Assembly: GCA_018873225.1 (NCBI GenBank) | Contig: JAEILZ010000002.1 | Span: 1,984,001 to 2,048,000, forward strand | Reading direction: 5' to 3' | Length of the DNA stretch: 64,000 nt | Source: [Phialemoniopsis] sp. UDSM-2020 | Lineage: Eukaryota; Ascomycota; Sordariomycetes; Thyridiales; Thyridiaceae | Part shown: in pieces, positions 11,688 through 22,646 of the stretch | Position numbering within the stretch: position 1 is the stretch's first letter | Layout: the number at the start of each line of letters is the position of its first letter | Position numbers and translations under genes: made by a program | Notes under the pieces: model-generated | Told to the model about the DNA's origin: nothing | Seen by the model: the letters and a program-made list of their open reading frames with translations, nothing else | The model's database searches: none

Positions 11688-12494
11688 TCACGCTACATAC
11701 TTCTGACAGATTGTCACTACGTATTGAGAGAACTCGTTTGGCTGACACAGATACGGGAAATGCCTTCCAGGTATAGGCTGCACTGGAATGCCCATCTTAG
11801 TAGCAAGGACAACGTTCCCCAAGAATATTCCTGCGGGCGTCGAGAACCCAACGCTCCAGTCCAGAGGACGCTTCTTGAGAGCCTCTTCTGTGGTCGGAAT
11901 CGAAGGCAGCAAGGGCTTGAAACCCCTGATCCACCGCACGTAGTTCGTGGCTAGGCGCTCGTGCACCGCATCGCCAAGGCTCGCCCAAGCTTCTGCATCG
12001 ACCATACCCATACTGAGGAAGAGAGGACCCATCTTCTGGGACACAGTCTCGTCGTCCCATTTCTCTGCTTCTGCCAGCGGTCCTCTATGGGCTCCAGGTT
12101 GGGTAAGGGGCACCTCGTGGACCATACCATTGCGCATACAATCTGGGTAGTCGGCAGCCAGGGCGAGAACGGTGGCGCCGCCAGAGCTGGAACCCCAAAA
12201 TGCCGCGTCTCGGATGCCTAGAGCGTCCATCACATCGATCACGTATCCCGCCAGCTTCTGGGCCGTGATGTTGTTGTATGAGTCGGTCGGGGCGTTGCAT
12301 GATCTCGACATGCCGGGGCCATCAAAGGTCGTGACTCTGAAGCCGTGCTGGGCAATCTTGCTGATACATTGATCGAACATGTGGCACTCCCCAAAGCCAT
12401 CTGTGATCAGGACGATGTCCGGCCCCGAGCCTTCCTGTTCGTAGTACCAGGTGATACCATTCTTAGGCGTTGTGATGGTAGATCTTGTTCGCAT
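11688..12494 (-). CDS. Alpha/beta hydrolase
   Basis: Single exon, about 268 aa from MRTRSTITTPKNG. The frame stays open 84 codons further upstream, but that stretch has no hydrolase character, so I start at 12494. The core fold motifs are present: IVLITDGFGECHMFD (strand and oxyanion region), TTFDGPGMSRS (Asp loop), the nucleophile elbow WGSSSGG with Ser103 in GxSxG, and a C-terminal PGRHFPYLCQPNEF with the probable catalytic His245. Length and layout fit soluble serine hydrolases acting on small esters, lactones or epoxides; the substrate cannot be read from the sequence. No signal peptide is visible. It stands alone between gene-poor stretches, so context gives no pathway. Confidence 0.82.
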   Translation of the reverse strand: MRTRSTITTPKNGITWYYEQEGSGPDIVLITDGFGECHMFDQCISKIAQHGFRVTTFDGPGMSRSCNAPTDSYNNITAQKLAGYVIDVMDALGIRDAAFWGSSSGGATVLALAADYPDCMRNGMVHEVPLTQPGAHRGPLAEAEKWDDETVSQKMGPLFLSMGMVDAEAWASLGDAVHERLATNYVRWIRGFKPLLPSIPTTEEALKKRPLDWSVGFSTPAGIFLGNVVLATKMGIPVQPIPGRHFPYLCQPNEFSQYVVTICQKYVA

Positions 12495-13983
12495 TGTGAA
12501 ATCAGCGTCTATGGGCAATATGTTGTTATTATCATTGACTCGAATATGATGAAGACAGGTGAAGTTGTGGATGCCGCATCGATGGCAAACATATATGTAT
12601 GTGACGCCAAGGATCAACTCGGACTTATCGTTAAGGTCCGGCCCGAAGGATTCAATGACCAAGCTCAAGTGGAAGAACATGAAACTGGCCTCTCCTAGAG
12701 AGTTGCGAGTATGAAAACAGTCGTGTGGGATATACTTAGTTGACACAAGGTTACGCAGTTCTACAGAATATTAGTCAAGTATTGAGGCATAAGTCCAACA
12801 TTGATGAGTATTGGTTTGAGAAGCTGCTCCAATTCATGGTGGGGAGGAGGACGAAACCCCACTCAACTACTGTTACAGGAAACATGTTGCGCATATCAAT
12901 AAGACAACCTACCTTGATAATACTGCCAGAATCATCAGGAAGCCACCGATGCTCCCTGCAGCTCTTGAGTTGGAAAAGGTAGGCTCTTACTCAGTTTCGC
13001 TGTCATGCCTCGACTACAAAACAAGATAATGATAAGCAAATATATTCGATATTTACTTGGCTGTGTTGTCTCAAATAGAGATCTGATCTACTGAGTTTGC
13101 TCAATAGTTCTGGCTGGACAGAAGTAGATTACAATTTGAGTTGTTCGCCTTAATGGGGTGAATTTCAAGATCTCGCTTTCCGCAACAATATAGATAGCAA
13201 TATTGGCTTGTGGCTAGAATGATTTGTCTTGATTTTGTACATATATGTGGCTATGTTTGATATATCGTGGTGGCTAGCTGTTTGTGAAAGTGCATTAAGC
13301 GCCTTAAGTTACCTTCCTGGCTTGCTTGGGTACTAAGTAGCTCGGATTGAGAGTTGCAAAAGTCGTCCACCCAGAGGAATCACGATGCCAAGCCCAGGCA
13401 CATCGTTTAGGCTATATATTGTGCAAGAGGCCGGTATATGTTTCTATGAGAGAGATGTACCTTTGATTTGACGGTTGTTTGCCAAACAATGGGATTGTTT
13501 TTGGTGGGGAAGGCCGCCGCCCACGAGAACACTGGAATGACCCCACTTGGACCCTTTCAGTGGCTCCCGGCGGGCGAGATTGGTGGCGCGCTTTCCCCCC
13601 CCTTCCCGCCAGCGTGGTTGATTAATTGCCGTGGTCCGTGCAGGTCACCAAGACAACCAGAACTTGGCACCAAACAGCAGACCAAATTGGGGGTGCGGCC
13701 TGTGCTGAGCCTGTCCCAAGGGAATTTCGCGTGCGCGAGCGATTGTCGGCTCACTCCAAAAGCACTGGTCCCGAGATTTCTTCTTCTCTGCGTCCTTCCT
13801 CTGCTTCTGGCCTGAGACTATCTCGAGCATCCTATTGGACGGGGCTGCCATCTCCTTGTCCTCTTTTTTACACTTTGCCTCTGAGCTGGCTCACTTCCAC
13901 CTCGAACCATCCAAGAGGAGCTTTGTTGTCCAGCGAATTGCCTGCAGGTCACCCCTAGCCCACCAGATTGCGTTGTTTATGCA
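12495..13983. promoter_or_regulatory. Divergent intergenic region, hydrolase and CBS-PB1 gene
   Basis: About 1.5 kb separates two divergently transcribed genes and should contain both promoters. The left part is AT-rich and the last 500 nt before 13984 are GC- and CT-rich, as expected for the leader of a constitutively expressed gene. I can assign no specific site. Confidence 0.4.
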
Positions 13984-16227
13984 ATGTCGGCCAACCCAGG
14001 AACCCTAAGGGGCACGCCCAACCGCGGTCAGGGACGTGGCGGAATCCCCTTCACCAATAGCCCTGCCCCTGGTTCCGGCATCCCTCGACCAGTCCTCGAG
14101 AGCACCCATAGCAGCAGCCATCCTGGCCCTGCGAGCGAAGCCGGTGGCTCGACCGTCAGTGCCAGCCGGCAGAAGCAGAGCAAGAGAGATGAGGTATGTA
14201 CAGTGTCACTCGAGCCCCCTCCGACATCGTCACGTCACTCTGTCGCGACCGTATCATTCACAGCCTACGCCTCTCCTGCCTCTCGTTTCGGCGCCCAAGA
14301 TGGCTGCTAACGTCAATCCTCAGGCCATCCGCCGAAAGCTGGAGAGCGATCTCTCCAAGAAGAAGCACCTTCAAGGCCGCGCCCGTCAATCCCGCAAGGC
14401 CCCTCCCGGGACCGTTCTTGCCCTCAAGCCGAGTGCTGCCCTCCAGATCAAGCCACAGACCACGGTTGCCGAAGCCGCACAGTTGATGGCCGCCAAGCGG
14501 GAGGATTGCGTATTGGTTACCGATGACGATGACAGAATTGCCGGTATCTTCACGGCGAAGGATCTGGCCTTCCGCGTGGTTGGAGCCGGCCAGAAGCCGA
14601 GCAGCGTCACCATCGCCGAGATCATGACCAAGAACCCTCTCTGTGCACGCACCGACACGAGCGCCACCGACGCACTCGATCTCATGGTTCGCAAGGGCTT
14701 CAGGCATCTTCCTGTTATGGACGAGAACCAGGACATTTCTGGTATCCTAGATATCACAAAGTGCTTCTACGATGCCATGGAGAAGTTGGAGCGGGCATAC
14801 TCGTCGTCGAGGAAGCTTTACGACGCGTTGGAGGGTGTCCAGTCGGAGCTCGGCACCAGTCAGCCGCAGCAGATCATCCAGTATGTCGAGGCTCTCCGAT
14901 CCAAGATGTCCGGTCCCACCCTCGAGTCCGTTCTGGACGGCCGGCCACCAACGACTGTCAGCGTGCGAACGCCGGTCAAGGAGGCGGCGCAGCTGATGAA
15001 GGAGAACCACACCACCGCCGTCCTTGTGCAGGACCAGGGCGCTATCACTGGCATCTTCACCAGCAAAGATGTCGTCCTGCGTGTCATTGCGCCTGGCCTA
15101 GACCCCGCCACTTGCAGCGTCGTCCGGGTCATGACTCCCCATCCCGACTTTGCTCCCATGGATATGAGCATCCAGGCTGCTCTCCGCAAGATGCACGGTA
15201 TGTCGCCCCCAACGCCAATGGACTTTTGTGTTGGTGGTAGCACGTACTAATAGAAATGAATCCAGACGGTCACTACCTGAACCTCCCCGTCATGAATGAC
15301 AATGGCGAGATTGTCGGCATGGTCGATGTGCTGAAGCTCACCTATGCCACCCTCGAGCAGATCAACACCATGTCGACAGGCGACAGCGAGGGTCCCGCGT
15401 GGAACAAGTTCTGGCTGTCACTGGACCACGAAACCGAGTCCATGGTCTCGGGCGACGGATCTCATCACCACACCAACCTCGGTGCCCGGTCTCTGATGTC
15501 ACCCGATCCCACGCGTGAACGTACTCTAGACAGCGTTGCGCCCGGTGACTCAGCCTCGCATGCTGGTGTCGAGTCCCCTCCTCACTCGGCACTAGCTGCT
15601 AGCCCCGAACTCCCGCCCAGCGAGATCCCGTTCCCCTTCAAGTTCAAGGCTCCTAGCGGCCGCGTACACAGACTCCAGGTCATCGCAGCTCACGGTATCG
15701 AGGCATTCGTTGCGAATGTTTCTTCCAAGCTAGGGTCCGAGATCGATACCATCGGCGGTACGCCTGTTGTTGAGGACGGACAGCTCGGCGCTGGTGGATA
15801 CGCCCTGAGCTACCTGGATAACGAGGGTGACACGGTCTCTATTACGACGGACCAAGACCTGCTGGAGGCGATCCTGCTTGCGCGACAGCTCCACAGTGAC
15901 AAGGTTGATCTCTTCGTTCACGACCCGGAGAAGCCCCCCGTCACTGCTCCACCACCACCCCCTCCTGAGTCCGTTCTTACTCCTCCTGCCTCCTCGGTGC
16001 TTCGCGAGCGCCGCAAGGCTTCCGATGAGTCGGATGAGGAGGAGGATGATGACGAGGACGAGTCTCCCGTTCGCCGCTCGCGCCGCCAACGCGGAGGCGA
16101 AATGCTGCACCAGCAGGAGCAGCTGATCGCCGGTGTACCCAACGAGCTTATTCTGCCCGGTGCTATTGTCACTCTTGCGGTCGCAATCATCGGTGTCTTC
16201 ACCATCTCGAGGATGTCCAGCCGATGA
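13984..16227 (+). CDS. CBS-domain and PB1-domain protein with C-terminal membrane anchor
   Basis: Exons 13984-14193, 14324-15197 and 15266-16227 join in phase to about 681 aa. Intron 1 is 130 nt (GTATGT, CTAAC, TCAG); intron 2 is 68 nt. Residues 1-70 are a disordered Ser/Gly/Pro segment. Two CBS pairs follow at about 113-216 and 270-386, each with the usual CVLVTDDDDRIAGIFTAKD-type strand-turn and LPVMDEN/LPVMND motifs. A PB1 domain lies near 487-580 (FKFKAPSGRVHRL to DKVDLFVHD). An acidic EEEDDDEDE stretch and an RRSRRQRGG basic patch come next. The final helix LPGAIVTLAVAIIGVFTI (about 655-675) suggests a tail anchor. CBS pairs usually bind adenine nucleotides and PB1 domains mediate partner binding. 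Fungal proteins with this order exist (fission yeast mug70-type); the precise role is unknown to me. Confidence 0.9.
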
Positions 16228-17098
16228 TGGTGACGGCACGAGCAGGCGAACGTTTTTTGATACCATTATGGCGATGTTACGAATGACATGCAAGAGTGCA
16301 TACTTGTATCCCATGTACATAATACTACGAGCAGCCCTACTTAATACGCGATTGTGTTATCTACGCTCTTGTTCGATGTCGTCGTAGAATCTGACAATTT
16401 CTGGGCTTTGATATATTAATTTAATCTCACGGTGGTTTATCACTCAGTCACGAAGCGAGAGCGCGCGCGCACGAACACGCGCTTTCGAGACGGTGATGTT
16501 CATTTGGTTGGGTTGAGTGCTTATCTAAGAAAGTCAAATGCTAGTGTGTCGACTGGAACCCAGAACCCACCCTCATTACCAGCTGGCCCGAAAAGTTCGC
16601 TCTGCGAATTTCCCCTCACCAAGGACACAAAAGTTATCACGACGCACTTTTCAGTACAGCAGAGCACACCACAGCCCAGCCCAGTCCGGTCAACGGAAAC
16701 ACCCTTCTTCGGCCCGCTCTAAGCACAACCCCTGAAACAGCGCTTTCATTGGTGCTGACTTACACACGAGAGTTCCCGAACCGGGAGTGCATCTTGTCAC
16801 TCAACCTCCTAAAACGGGACTGTCTTCTAGGTACGGTATCCTGCAGATAGACCGAGCGATCGCCTGCCTATGATATCCCCTGCTGCAGCTGCAGGCACTA
16901 GTCTCCAAGGGGCCGGCACGCTGGTAAACGGCTGTCTTGTGCTCAAGCAGTTTTGGTTCTCGGGTGTCTGGGCCTATGTGATGTAATAATGGCTAACATA
17001 CCCTGACGTAGATTCAAGGCCGGCGTGCGTTGCTGGTTTCTTTCATTTTTGGTTGGTTGCACCCCAAGTCGGTCCGCCGTTTGGCTTAGACGGCCATC
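16228..17098. promoter_or_regulatory. Intergenic region upstream of the Spt10-like gene
   Basis: Holds the 3' UTR of the CBS-PB1 gene and the promoter of the Spt10-like gene. It contains a short alternating purine-pyrimidine GC run at 16455-16482. Both flanking genes point the same way. No other gene is apparent. Confidence 0.4.
16455..16482. repeat. Alternating GC purine-pyrimidine tract
   Basis: A short run of mostly alternating G and C containing (GC)5, followed by CACGAACACGCGC. It is low-complexity DNA between two same-strand genes. Alternating tracts like this can favour Z-DNA; no function is shown. Confidence 0.5.
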
Positions 17099-19015
17099 AT
17101 GCCGGCCATAATGGATGACCCGGAGGCTCCCACCATCTACCGGGTGTCCGGCGAGCCCCCGTTTCCGGACCCGGCCAACCCATCCCTGCCCCCGACGATC
17201 CTCCCGCGTCAGGTGACGCTCCGGGACCGGCAGACCGTCGCCACCCTCGTGCCCTTTGCGTCCCGCGCCCAGGTCCCCATGTCCCTGCTGCTCTACCTCA
17301 GCGACCAGTTCAAGAAGGAGGTCGAGGGCGGCGACACCTACCCCATGATCGAGCCCATGCCCTTCGAGAAGTTTGCCAACTACTGGTTCCAGAACTTTGG
17401 CGCCATCATGCTGCTCGGCAGCATCGACGACCCGGCCGAGGTCGTCGAGGGCAAGGACTGGAGCCAGGAGTGCCTCGGCAGCTTCTACATCAAGCCCAAC
17501 TACCCGGGCCGCAGCAGCCACGTCTGCAACGCCGGGTTTTTGGTTACGGACGCCGCGCGGAACCGCGGCGTCGGCCGGCTCATGGGCGAGACGTACCTCG
17601 ACTGGGCGCCCAAGCTGGGCTACACCTACTCCGTCTTCAACCTCGTCTACGAGACCAACGTCGCCTCGTGCAAGATTTGGGACGGCCTGGGCTTCAAGCG
17701 CATCGGCCGCGTCAAGGGCTGCGGCAACCTCAAGAGCTACCCGGGCCGGCTCATCGACGCCATCATCTACGGCCGCGACCTCGCGCCCCCCGGGGAGGGC
17801 GGCGCCGACGGCGAGGAACTTGTGAGTGAAGAGCGGTTTGACAAGATCCGGTTCTACCTCAAGTACAGCAGGTATCCCAACGGGGCTGACCGCGCCGAGA
17901 AAAGCAGGCTCCGCAGCGCCGCGACCCACTACAAGCTCCTTGAGGGCGACAAGCTCATGCTCAAGGATAAGGAGGTCATCTCGGACCCCAGGCGCCAGTA
18001 CGACATCGCCCGCGAGGTCCACGTCCTGCAGCACGGCGGCATCAACAAGACCACGGCCACCATCGCCGAAAAGTACCACTGGAGCCGGATCAAGGAGACC
18101 GTCAGCGACGTCATCCGGAACTGCACCGAGTGCAAGGAGCTCGGCAAGACCCCGGCCCCTGCCCCCAACACCGTCGTGTCCTCCCGCCGTGCCAACGGCA
18201 CTCCTGTGACTGCTACTGGATCTACCCCGTCGCCTGCCCCGCCCCCTTCTGTGAATACCGTGCCCCGTGGTGTGAGTGCCGCAGGTAGGCGGCTGGAGCT
18301 CAGGGACCACCACCCGCTGCCAGCGTTTTCCGTGTCCTCGACAACCTACGCAGACCCCGGTGACATGACCGTAATGTCCCCCGGCCAGACCCTACACACC
18401 CCGACCGAGTCACCGCTGCCCCAGCATGCTACCTTACCGGGCCACCATGCCCTCATGCTACAAGACTCCTCCCACCACGCCATGCACCGCCACCACCATC
18501 ATCACGTCTATCAACCCATCGACCCACAAATCATCAGCGACCCTTCATCGCACGTTCACCACGATCCCTTCGGCACATTTGCACACGCCCATGATGCGGC
18601 TGGTGATGCCGACGCCGACACGAACACTTTCCAAGCGCTGCTCAACGCCACAGGCGACGACGATGTTGTCGTCGACGTTGATGGCGTGGGCGTGGGTGTA
18701 GGCGTCGGCGAGCATCACCACCGCAGTCCGGACGTGGACGAGCAGGCCGCTATGGATCGCGAGCTGGACATGTTGATCGAGACGCAGGATGATGACGACG
18801 ACGTCGACCCCGGTGGTACTGGCAACGGAGGCGGCGGTGGGCCGCATCGACACGGACAGGGGCATGCACAAGATCATCACGCGGATGGTGGAAGTAGCAG
18901 TATGGAAGTAGACGGCGACGGCAGTAAAGGCATTTCGGAGGACAGTGGTGACGGGCGCTCTCTGCCGGGCAAGGACCAGACGTTGTACGATGTCGGATTC
19001 GGCGGGCCTGGGTGA
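17099..19015 (+). CDS. SPT10: Spt10-like GNAT acetyltransferase with integrase-type zinc finger
   Basis: Single exon, about 638 aa; MPAIMDD at 17099 is used, and the next Met (17111) is equally plausible. An N-terminal GNAT acetyltransferase fold spans about residues 95-235. It includes the acetyl-CoA loop motif RNRGVGRLMGETYLDW and a VYETNVASCKIWDGLGFKRIGR segment typical of Spt10. At about 305-350 is an HH-CC motif (EVHVLQHGGINKTTATIAEK, then CTECKEL), the retroviral-integrase-like zinc finger with which yeast Spt10 binds histone upstream activating sequences. This domain pair is diagnostic. The C-terminal 280 residues are low-complexity, rich in His (about 440-475) and Asp (about 520-600). 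The 5' two thirds are very GC-rich, leaving long open frames on the other strand that I regard as shadows. Likely role: nuclear activation of histone genes. Confidence 0.88.
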   Translation: MPAIMDDPEAPTIYRVSGEPPFPDPANPSLPPTILPRQVTLRDRQTVATLVPFASRAQVPMSLLLYLSDQFKKEVEGGDTYPMIEPMPFEKFANYWFQNFGAIMLLGSIDDPAEVVEGKDWSQECLGSFYIKPNYPGRSSHVCNAGFLVTDAARNRGVGRLMGETYLDWAPKLGYTYSVFNLVYETNVASCKIWDGLGFKRIGRVKGCGNLKSYPGRLIDAIIYGRDLAPPGEGGADGEELVSEERFDKIRFYLKYSRYPNGADRAEKSRLRSAATHYKLLEGDKLMLKDKEVISDPRRQYDIAREVHVLQHGGINKTTATIAEKYHWSRIKETVSDVIRNCTECKELGKTPAPAPNTVVSSRRANGTPVTATGSTPSPAPPPSVNTVPRGVSAAGRRLELRDHHPLPAFSVSSTTYADPGDMTVMSPGQTLHTPTESPLPQHATLPGHHALMLQDSSHHAMHRHHHHHVYQPIDPQIISDPSSHVHHDPFGTFAHAHDAAGDADADTNTFQALLNATGDDDVVVDVDGVGVGVGVGEHHHRSPDVDEQAAMDRELDMLIETQDDDDDVDPGGTGNGGGGGPHRHGQGHAQDHHADGGSSSMEVDGDGSKGISEDSGDGRSLPGKDQTLYDVGFGGPG

Positions 19016-19421
19016 AAGCGTCTCTCCATTTAGGAGAGATTTGGTTCCGAGATTTCCTCCCTTATTCTTTGAGATTCATCATGAGCGAGCGACAGCCCTG
19101 CATTGGAGCGGCGTACAAAGCATGCATTGGTCCAAAAATGGACACTATACGTTTTCTTTTCTATGTTTTCTTTATCATATACAGCTGGACGCCTGCTAGG
19201 GCAATACACAGATAATCAAATAGACATTCAAGTCACATTCATCAATCATGGGCAGTGGGATATTGCAAGGTGCGTAGCACTGTAATCAAGACCGTGCCCT
19301 GTCCAGGCAGATCATCAAAAGTTCTCTTTTTTCATTTCTCTATCAGGACGCCATATCACCAGGTAAAGGTAGGTATCATACAGCACACCACTCATAAGCA
19401 CCACCCATCTTCAATACCATT
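19016..19421. other. Convergent 3' region
   Basis: About 400 nt between the stops of the Spt10-like gene (+) and CCT7 (-). It should hold both polyadenylation regions. AT-rich tracts are present and no gene is visible. Confidence 0.4.
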
Positions 19422-21277
19422 TTACCGCCTAGGCATGCCCCTGCCCCTGCCGCGGAGCGCCCTCTGCGCGGCACCAGGCGGCAAACCCCTGCCGGGAGCC
19501 TGGGGCTGCGCGCTCTCCTCGTTGCGGATGGTCTCGTCGACCGACAGGATGAGGCAGCTGGCCTCGGTGGCGGCCTGCAGGGCGTTGACCTTGACGAGAG
19601 CGGGCTCCCAGACGAAGCGCTCCATCATGTCGGCGACGCCCTCGTTCTGGAAGTCGACGCCGGCCCACGTGTTGCCCTTGCGGTGCTCGACGCGCAGCTT
19701 GTTGAGGATGTCGGTGGCGTCGAAGCCGGCGTTGTCGCACAGCTGGCGCGGGATGATCTCGAGGGCCTTGGCGAAGCTCTTGATGATGGCTTGCTGCTTG
19801 TGCGGCACGTTCTTGTCGGCGAAGCGGTGCAGGTAGGCCGAGACCTCCATCTCGCAGGCGCCGCCGCCGCCGACAATGGTGCGGTTGCGAATGGCGCGCT
19901 TGACGATCATGATGGCGTCGTGCAGGGAGCGCTCGACCTCGGCGATGAACTGCTCGGCGCCGCCGCGCAGCACGAGCGTGCACGTCTTGGCCTCGGGGCA
20001 GTCCTCGAAGAAGTTGAAGCGCTCGCCGCCGATCTGGCGCTCCTCAAAGGAGCCGCAGGTGCCGAGGTGCTCCGCCTGGATGTCGGAGCAGGTCGACTGA
20101 ACGGTGGCGCCGGTGGCCTGGACCACGCGTTCCATGTCCTCGGTGGCCACACGACCCGCACAGAAGATATCGCGATCCGCGAAATATTGAGTGGCCAGGT
20201 CACCAATGGGCAGCTTGCTCAGGACGACCTTGGCGCCCGTCTTGTAGCACGCCTCCAGCTTCTTGTAGATAATCTGCCACTCAGCATCGACGACAGCCTG
20301 GTATTCCGAGACCTGCTCGACCCTGACCTCAGCATTATCCTTCTCAGCCTTCAGCTCGAGCTCGACGTTTAGGCAGACAATCTTGGGCTTCTTGAAGGAC
20401 TTTGGTTGTTGCTCAAAACCGGCGTAGGAGAAAGTCTTCTTGAACGCAACACCGTTGACGAACAGAGAGTCGGTGAGGGAGCCGCCGGGAATTTTCTTGA
20501 TGCCAATAAGTTTCTCGTTGAGGTCGTCCTGGTCTAGGGAGAGCACGGCATCGACAACCACTGCGAGTTTGTTAGTATATCTTTCGTCCCCAACATAGTC
20601 AGAACGTCGACGTACTCTTAGTGAAGAAGGTAGTGTTCCGCTTGATCAGCTTGCTGGTCATGGCGGTGGCAGCAAGCTTGCCGAGCGTTTCTCTCCTGTT
20701 GGCCTCGTTTGTGTTGACTGCGATCTCCTTGATCTTGTTTACTGCCATCGTCGAGGCTCTCCGCAGGCCCTTGATGATGACCTGGGAGCTGACGCCCTGC
20801 TCGACGTGCTCCTTGACCTCCTTCAAGATCTCACCGGCGAGGACGACAACTGACGTGGTTCCATCGCCCACCTCGGCATCTTGTGATCGTGCAATATCGA
20901 CGAGGATTCGCGCGGAAGGGTGGACAATGTCGAGAAGCTATGCTGGCTATTAGCGCCTGGCTGACAAAGAGGCCATGTTCTCCTGGGATGGGTGCCTACC
21001 TTCATGACGGTGGCACCGTCGTTGGTAATCGTCTGCCTGCCATTCTCGTCGACCATGAGCAGGTCACCGCCATAGGGTCCTAGCGTCGACTTGATCGTGT
21101 TCTGGACGGCCAAGCAGGCGTTGATGTTGGAGATGATCTGACCCTTGCCCTGGGAAGTGTCGGTGCCTGTGGTTGCGCGGTCAGTGAGAGCTCTGGACGT
21201 GGGCTCCATGAGCATGGAGGGGTTCACCAACCCTCTTTCAGGACGATAATCGTCGGGGTCTGCCCGCCGAAAGACAT
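19422..21277 (-). CDS. CCT7: T-complex chaperonin subunit eta (CCT7)
   Basis: One of eight subunits of the cytosolic TRiC/CCT ring that folds actin, tubulin and WD-repeat proteins in an ATP-dependent cycle. Exons: 21277-21232, 21166-21000, 20937-20616 and 20560-19422, with introns of 65, 62 and 55 nt, all phase-consistent; about 557 aa. Start [16 protein letters not shown]. The equatorial ATP site is seen as [32 protein letters not shown] and [13 protein letters not shown] (about 93-105). The intermediate and apical domains include [20 protein letters not shown] and the eta-type [20 protein letters not shown]. The C-terminal equatorial half carries [12 protein letters not shown] (about 405-416) and [14 protein letters not shown]. 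The tail is basic ([10 protein letters not shown]). Intron 1 has a weaker GTTGGT donor. It faces the Spt10-like gene convergently. Confidence 0.95.
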
Positions 21278-21971
21278 GTTGGGTGGATATTTGTGTTGTT
21301 TCGTATTATATCCTCGGGGTGAAAGGTGCAGTCACAACCTCCTGGCGAATGGCGAAAGGGAAGTAGGGAGTCGCAAAGTTGGAGGAGAGCTACCTTTGGA
21401 CAAAATCGTAGGGGAGCTCCAGAAAATTATCGAAGCCTTCAGCAAAAGCCAATACGCAGCTTCGAGGCACCAAAATTGGGGCACGGACCATTTTGGTCTG
21501 TCGCTCCCCGCCAAAGCGGTGGGCGGGGCTTAGGTAATCCACTAAACCTCAGGTCTTCAGTGGAGCCCCCTTCCCCCCTTTTTCTACCCTTGGTGAAGAC
21601 GCCGATGACACAATTCAGATGGTGAGGCAAGCAAGCCTGGCATTGTGCACATTACGGAAGCCGGATTGATGTGACGAATGCAAACGGATCACCTCTCACT
21701 TGTATGAGGAGGGTCTTACTGGATTGCATATGTAGAGCCATCATGTGAAGAACTCATCCTGCCCGCGAGCCTTCAGGGGCAACAAGCAATGACACCTACA
21801 TGAGCAACAACAGGACAACGCATCGCCGGCCTCTCCATGTTCATTCTTGATGTTTCGAATCACTGCTGTAGTATTTCTATATAGAGGAGTGTATGCCAAG
21901 TCGCCGCATCGGTCTCCGGCAAAGGGTTTGAACCATCTAAGCCTACAGTGAGACTTTCATAAGGAGTCAAA
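21278..21971. promoter_or_regulatory. Divergent intergenic region, CCT7 and first orphan gene
   Basis: About 700 nt between CCT7 (-) and the orphan gene at 21972 (+), so it contains both promoters. A TATATAGA lies at 21878-21885, about 90 nt before the orphan ATG, and is the best core-promoter candidate for that gene. I found no clear heat-shock element. Confidence 0.4.
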
Positions 21972-22646
21972 ATGAGCCACACAGTCTTTTTACAAGCCGA
22001 CGAGTGGAGAAGACTCGTCGACTGCATCCACGAGATGTCAACTCAGGTCAAAGAGCTCGAGCTTCGTCACGGCATGGATCCCCTGAACGCCGTCCGGCGC
22101 GAGAATACCCTTGACAGGCTTCGCATAGAAGCCTACAACATCGAAAATGATCAGGTCACCCCAGCCCAGGAGCACGTCAGTCATATCCTAGGACAGATGG
22201 AGTTGATCAAGGCAAGCATCGAGAAAGTCCTCGTGGCGGAGAGAGACTCGTGCATGGCTGCCCCTTTTTGCAGTGCTGAACTACCTCTCCAAGGTGATCC
22301 CTACACGCTGGACATGTCAAACTTCGCATTGCACCAAAGCCTGTCGCGAACAATGGAGAGCAAAGGATTGACGTTGGACCACCCCAAAGATGCGGAAGAA
22401 TCAATGGCAAAAGCTGAAGCCATGCGATCCTCGGCCGTGCCCACCTACGTCAACGACCGCCTCGAGTCCTACTGCAAAATGGACGTTGACACGGCGGACA
22501 AAGTCCTCTTTGGCACGTACATGGTGCTTCAGAGCGCTGGAGTAACAAATATGTTGGTCGGTATGCTCAAGGAGCGACAGGATGCTGCTCTACAGCGGAG
22601 AGTGACGGGCTGCCCGCAGCATAAGGCAGCCTTACTAGCTGAGTAG
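21972..22646 (+). CDS. Uncharacterised protein, first of a tandem related pair
   Basis: Single exon, 224 aa, start MSHTVFLQADEWRR in good context. I recognise no family. The N-terminal 40 residues (EMSTQVKELELRHG, ending at residue 34) closely match the next gene's SISQHLKELELRNG. The two also share the later layout: a Phe-rich helix, a Pro-Lys/Asp-Ala loop, then a helix of the form FGTYMVLQSAGVTNMLVGML. The protein appears all-helical, with no signal peptide and no membrane span. It has five cysteines, with two near residues 95-99 (CMAAPFC). The gene lies 0.8 kb upstream of its relative on the same strand, which suggests an old tandem duplication. Expression may be conditional because a TATA-like element is present. 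Function unknown. Confidence 0.6.
   Translation: MSHTVFLQADEWRRLVDCIHEMSTQVKELELRHGMDPLNAVRRENTLDRLRIEAYNIENDQVTPAQEHVSHILGQMELIKASIEKVLVAERDSCMAAPFCSAELPLQGDPYTLDMSNFALHQSLSRTMESKGLTLDHPKDAEESMAKAEAMRSSAVPTYVNDRLESYCKMDVDTADKVLFGTYMVLQSAGVTNMLVGMLKERQDAALQRRVTGCPQHKAALLAE

Noticed and set aside
12495..12746. 84-codon upstream extension of the alpha/beta hydrolase
   Set aside because: Cys/His/Leu mixture unlike a hydrolase N-terminus; the fold starts cleanly at the inner Met.
16943..18313. 456-codon open frame on the minus strand, antisense to the Spt10-like gene
   Set aside because: It is a shadow of the very GC-rich, strongly biased codons of the plus-strand gene. Its translation is Val/Ala/Gly/Leu/Asp-rich with no domain, and the sense strand has an unambiguous family match.
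19683..20372. 229-codon plus-strand frame opposite CCT7
   Set aside because: Shadow of biased CCT7 codons; no independent features.
21905..21960. Sequence with a tRNA T-loop-like GGTTTGAACC
   Set aside because: No matching acceptor, D-arm or anticodon stem could be built around it.
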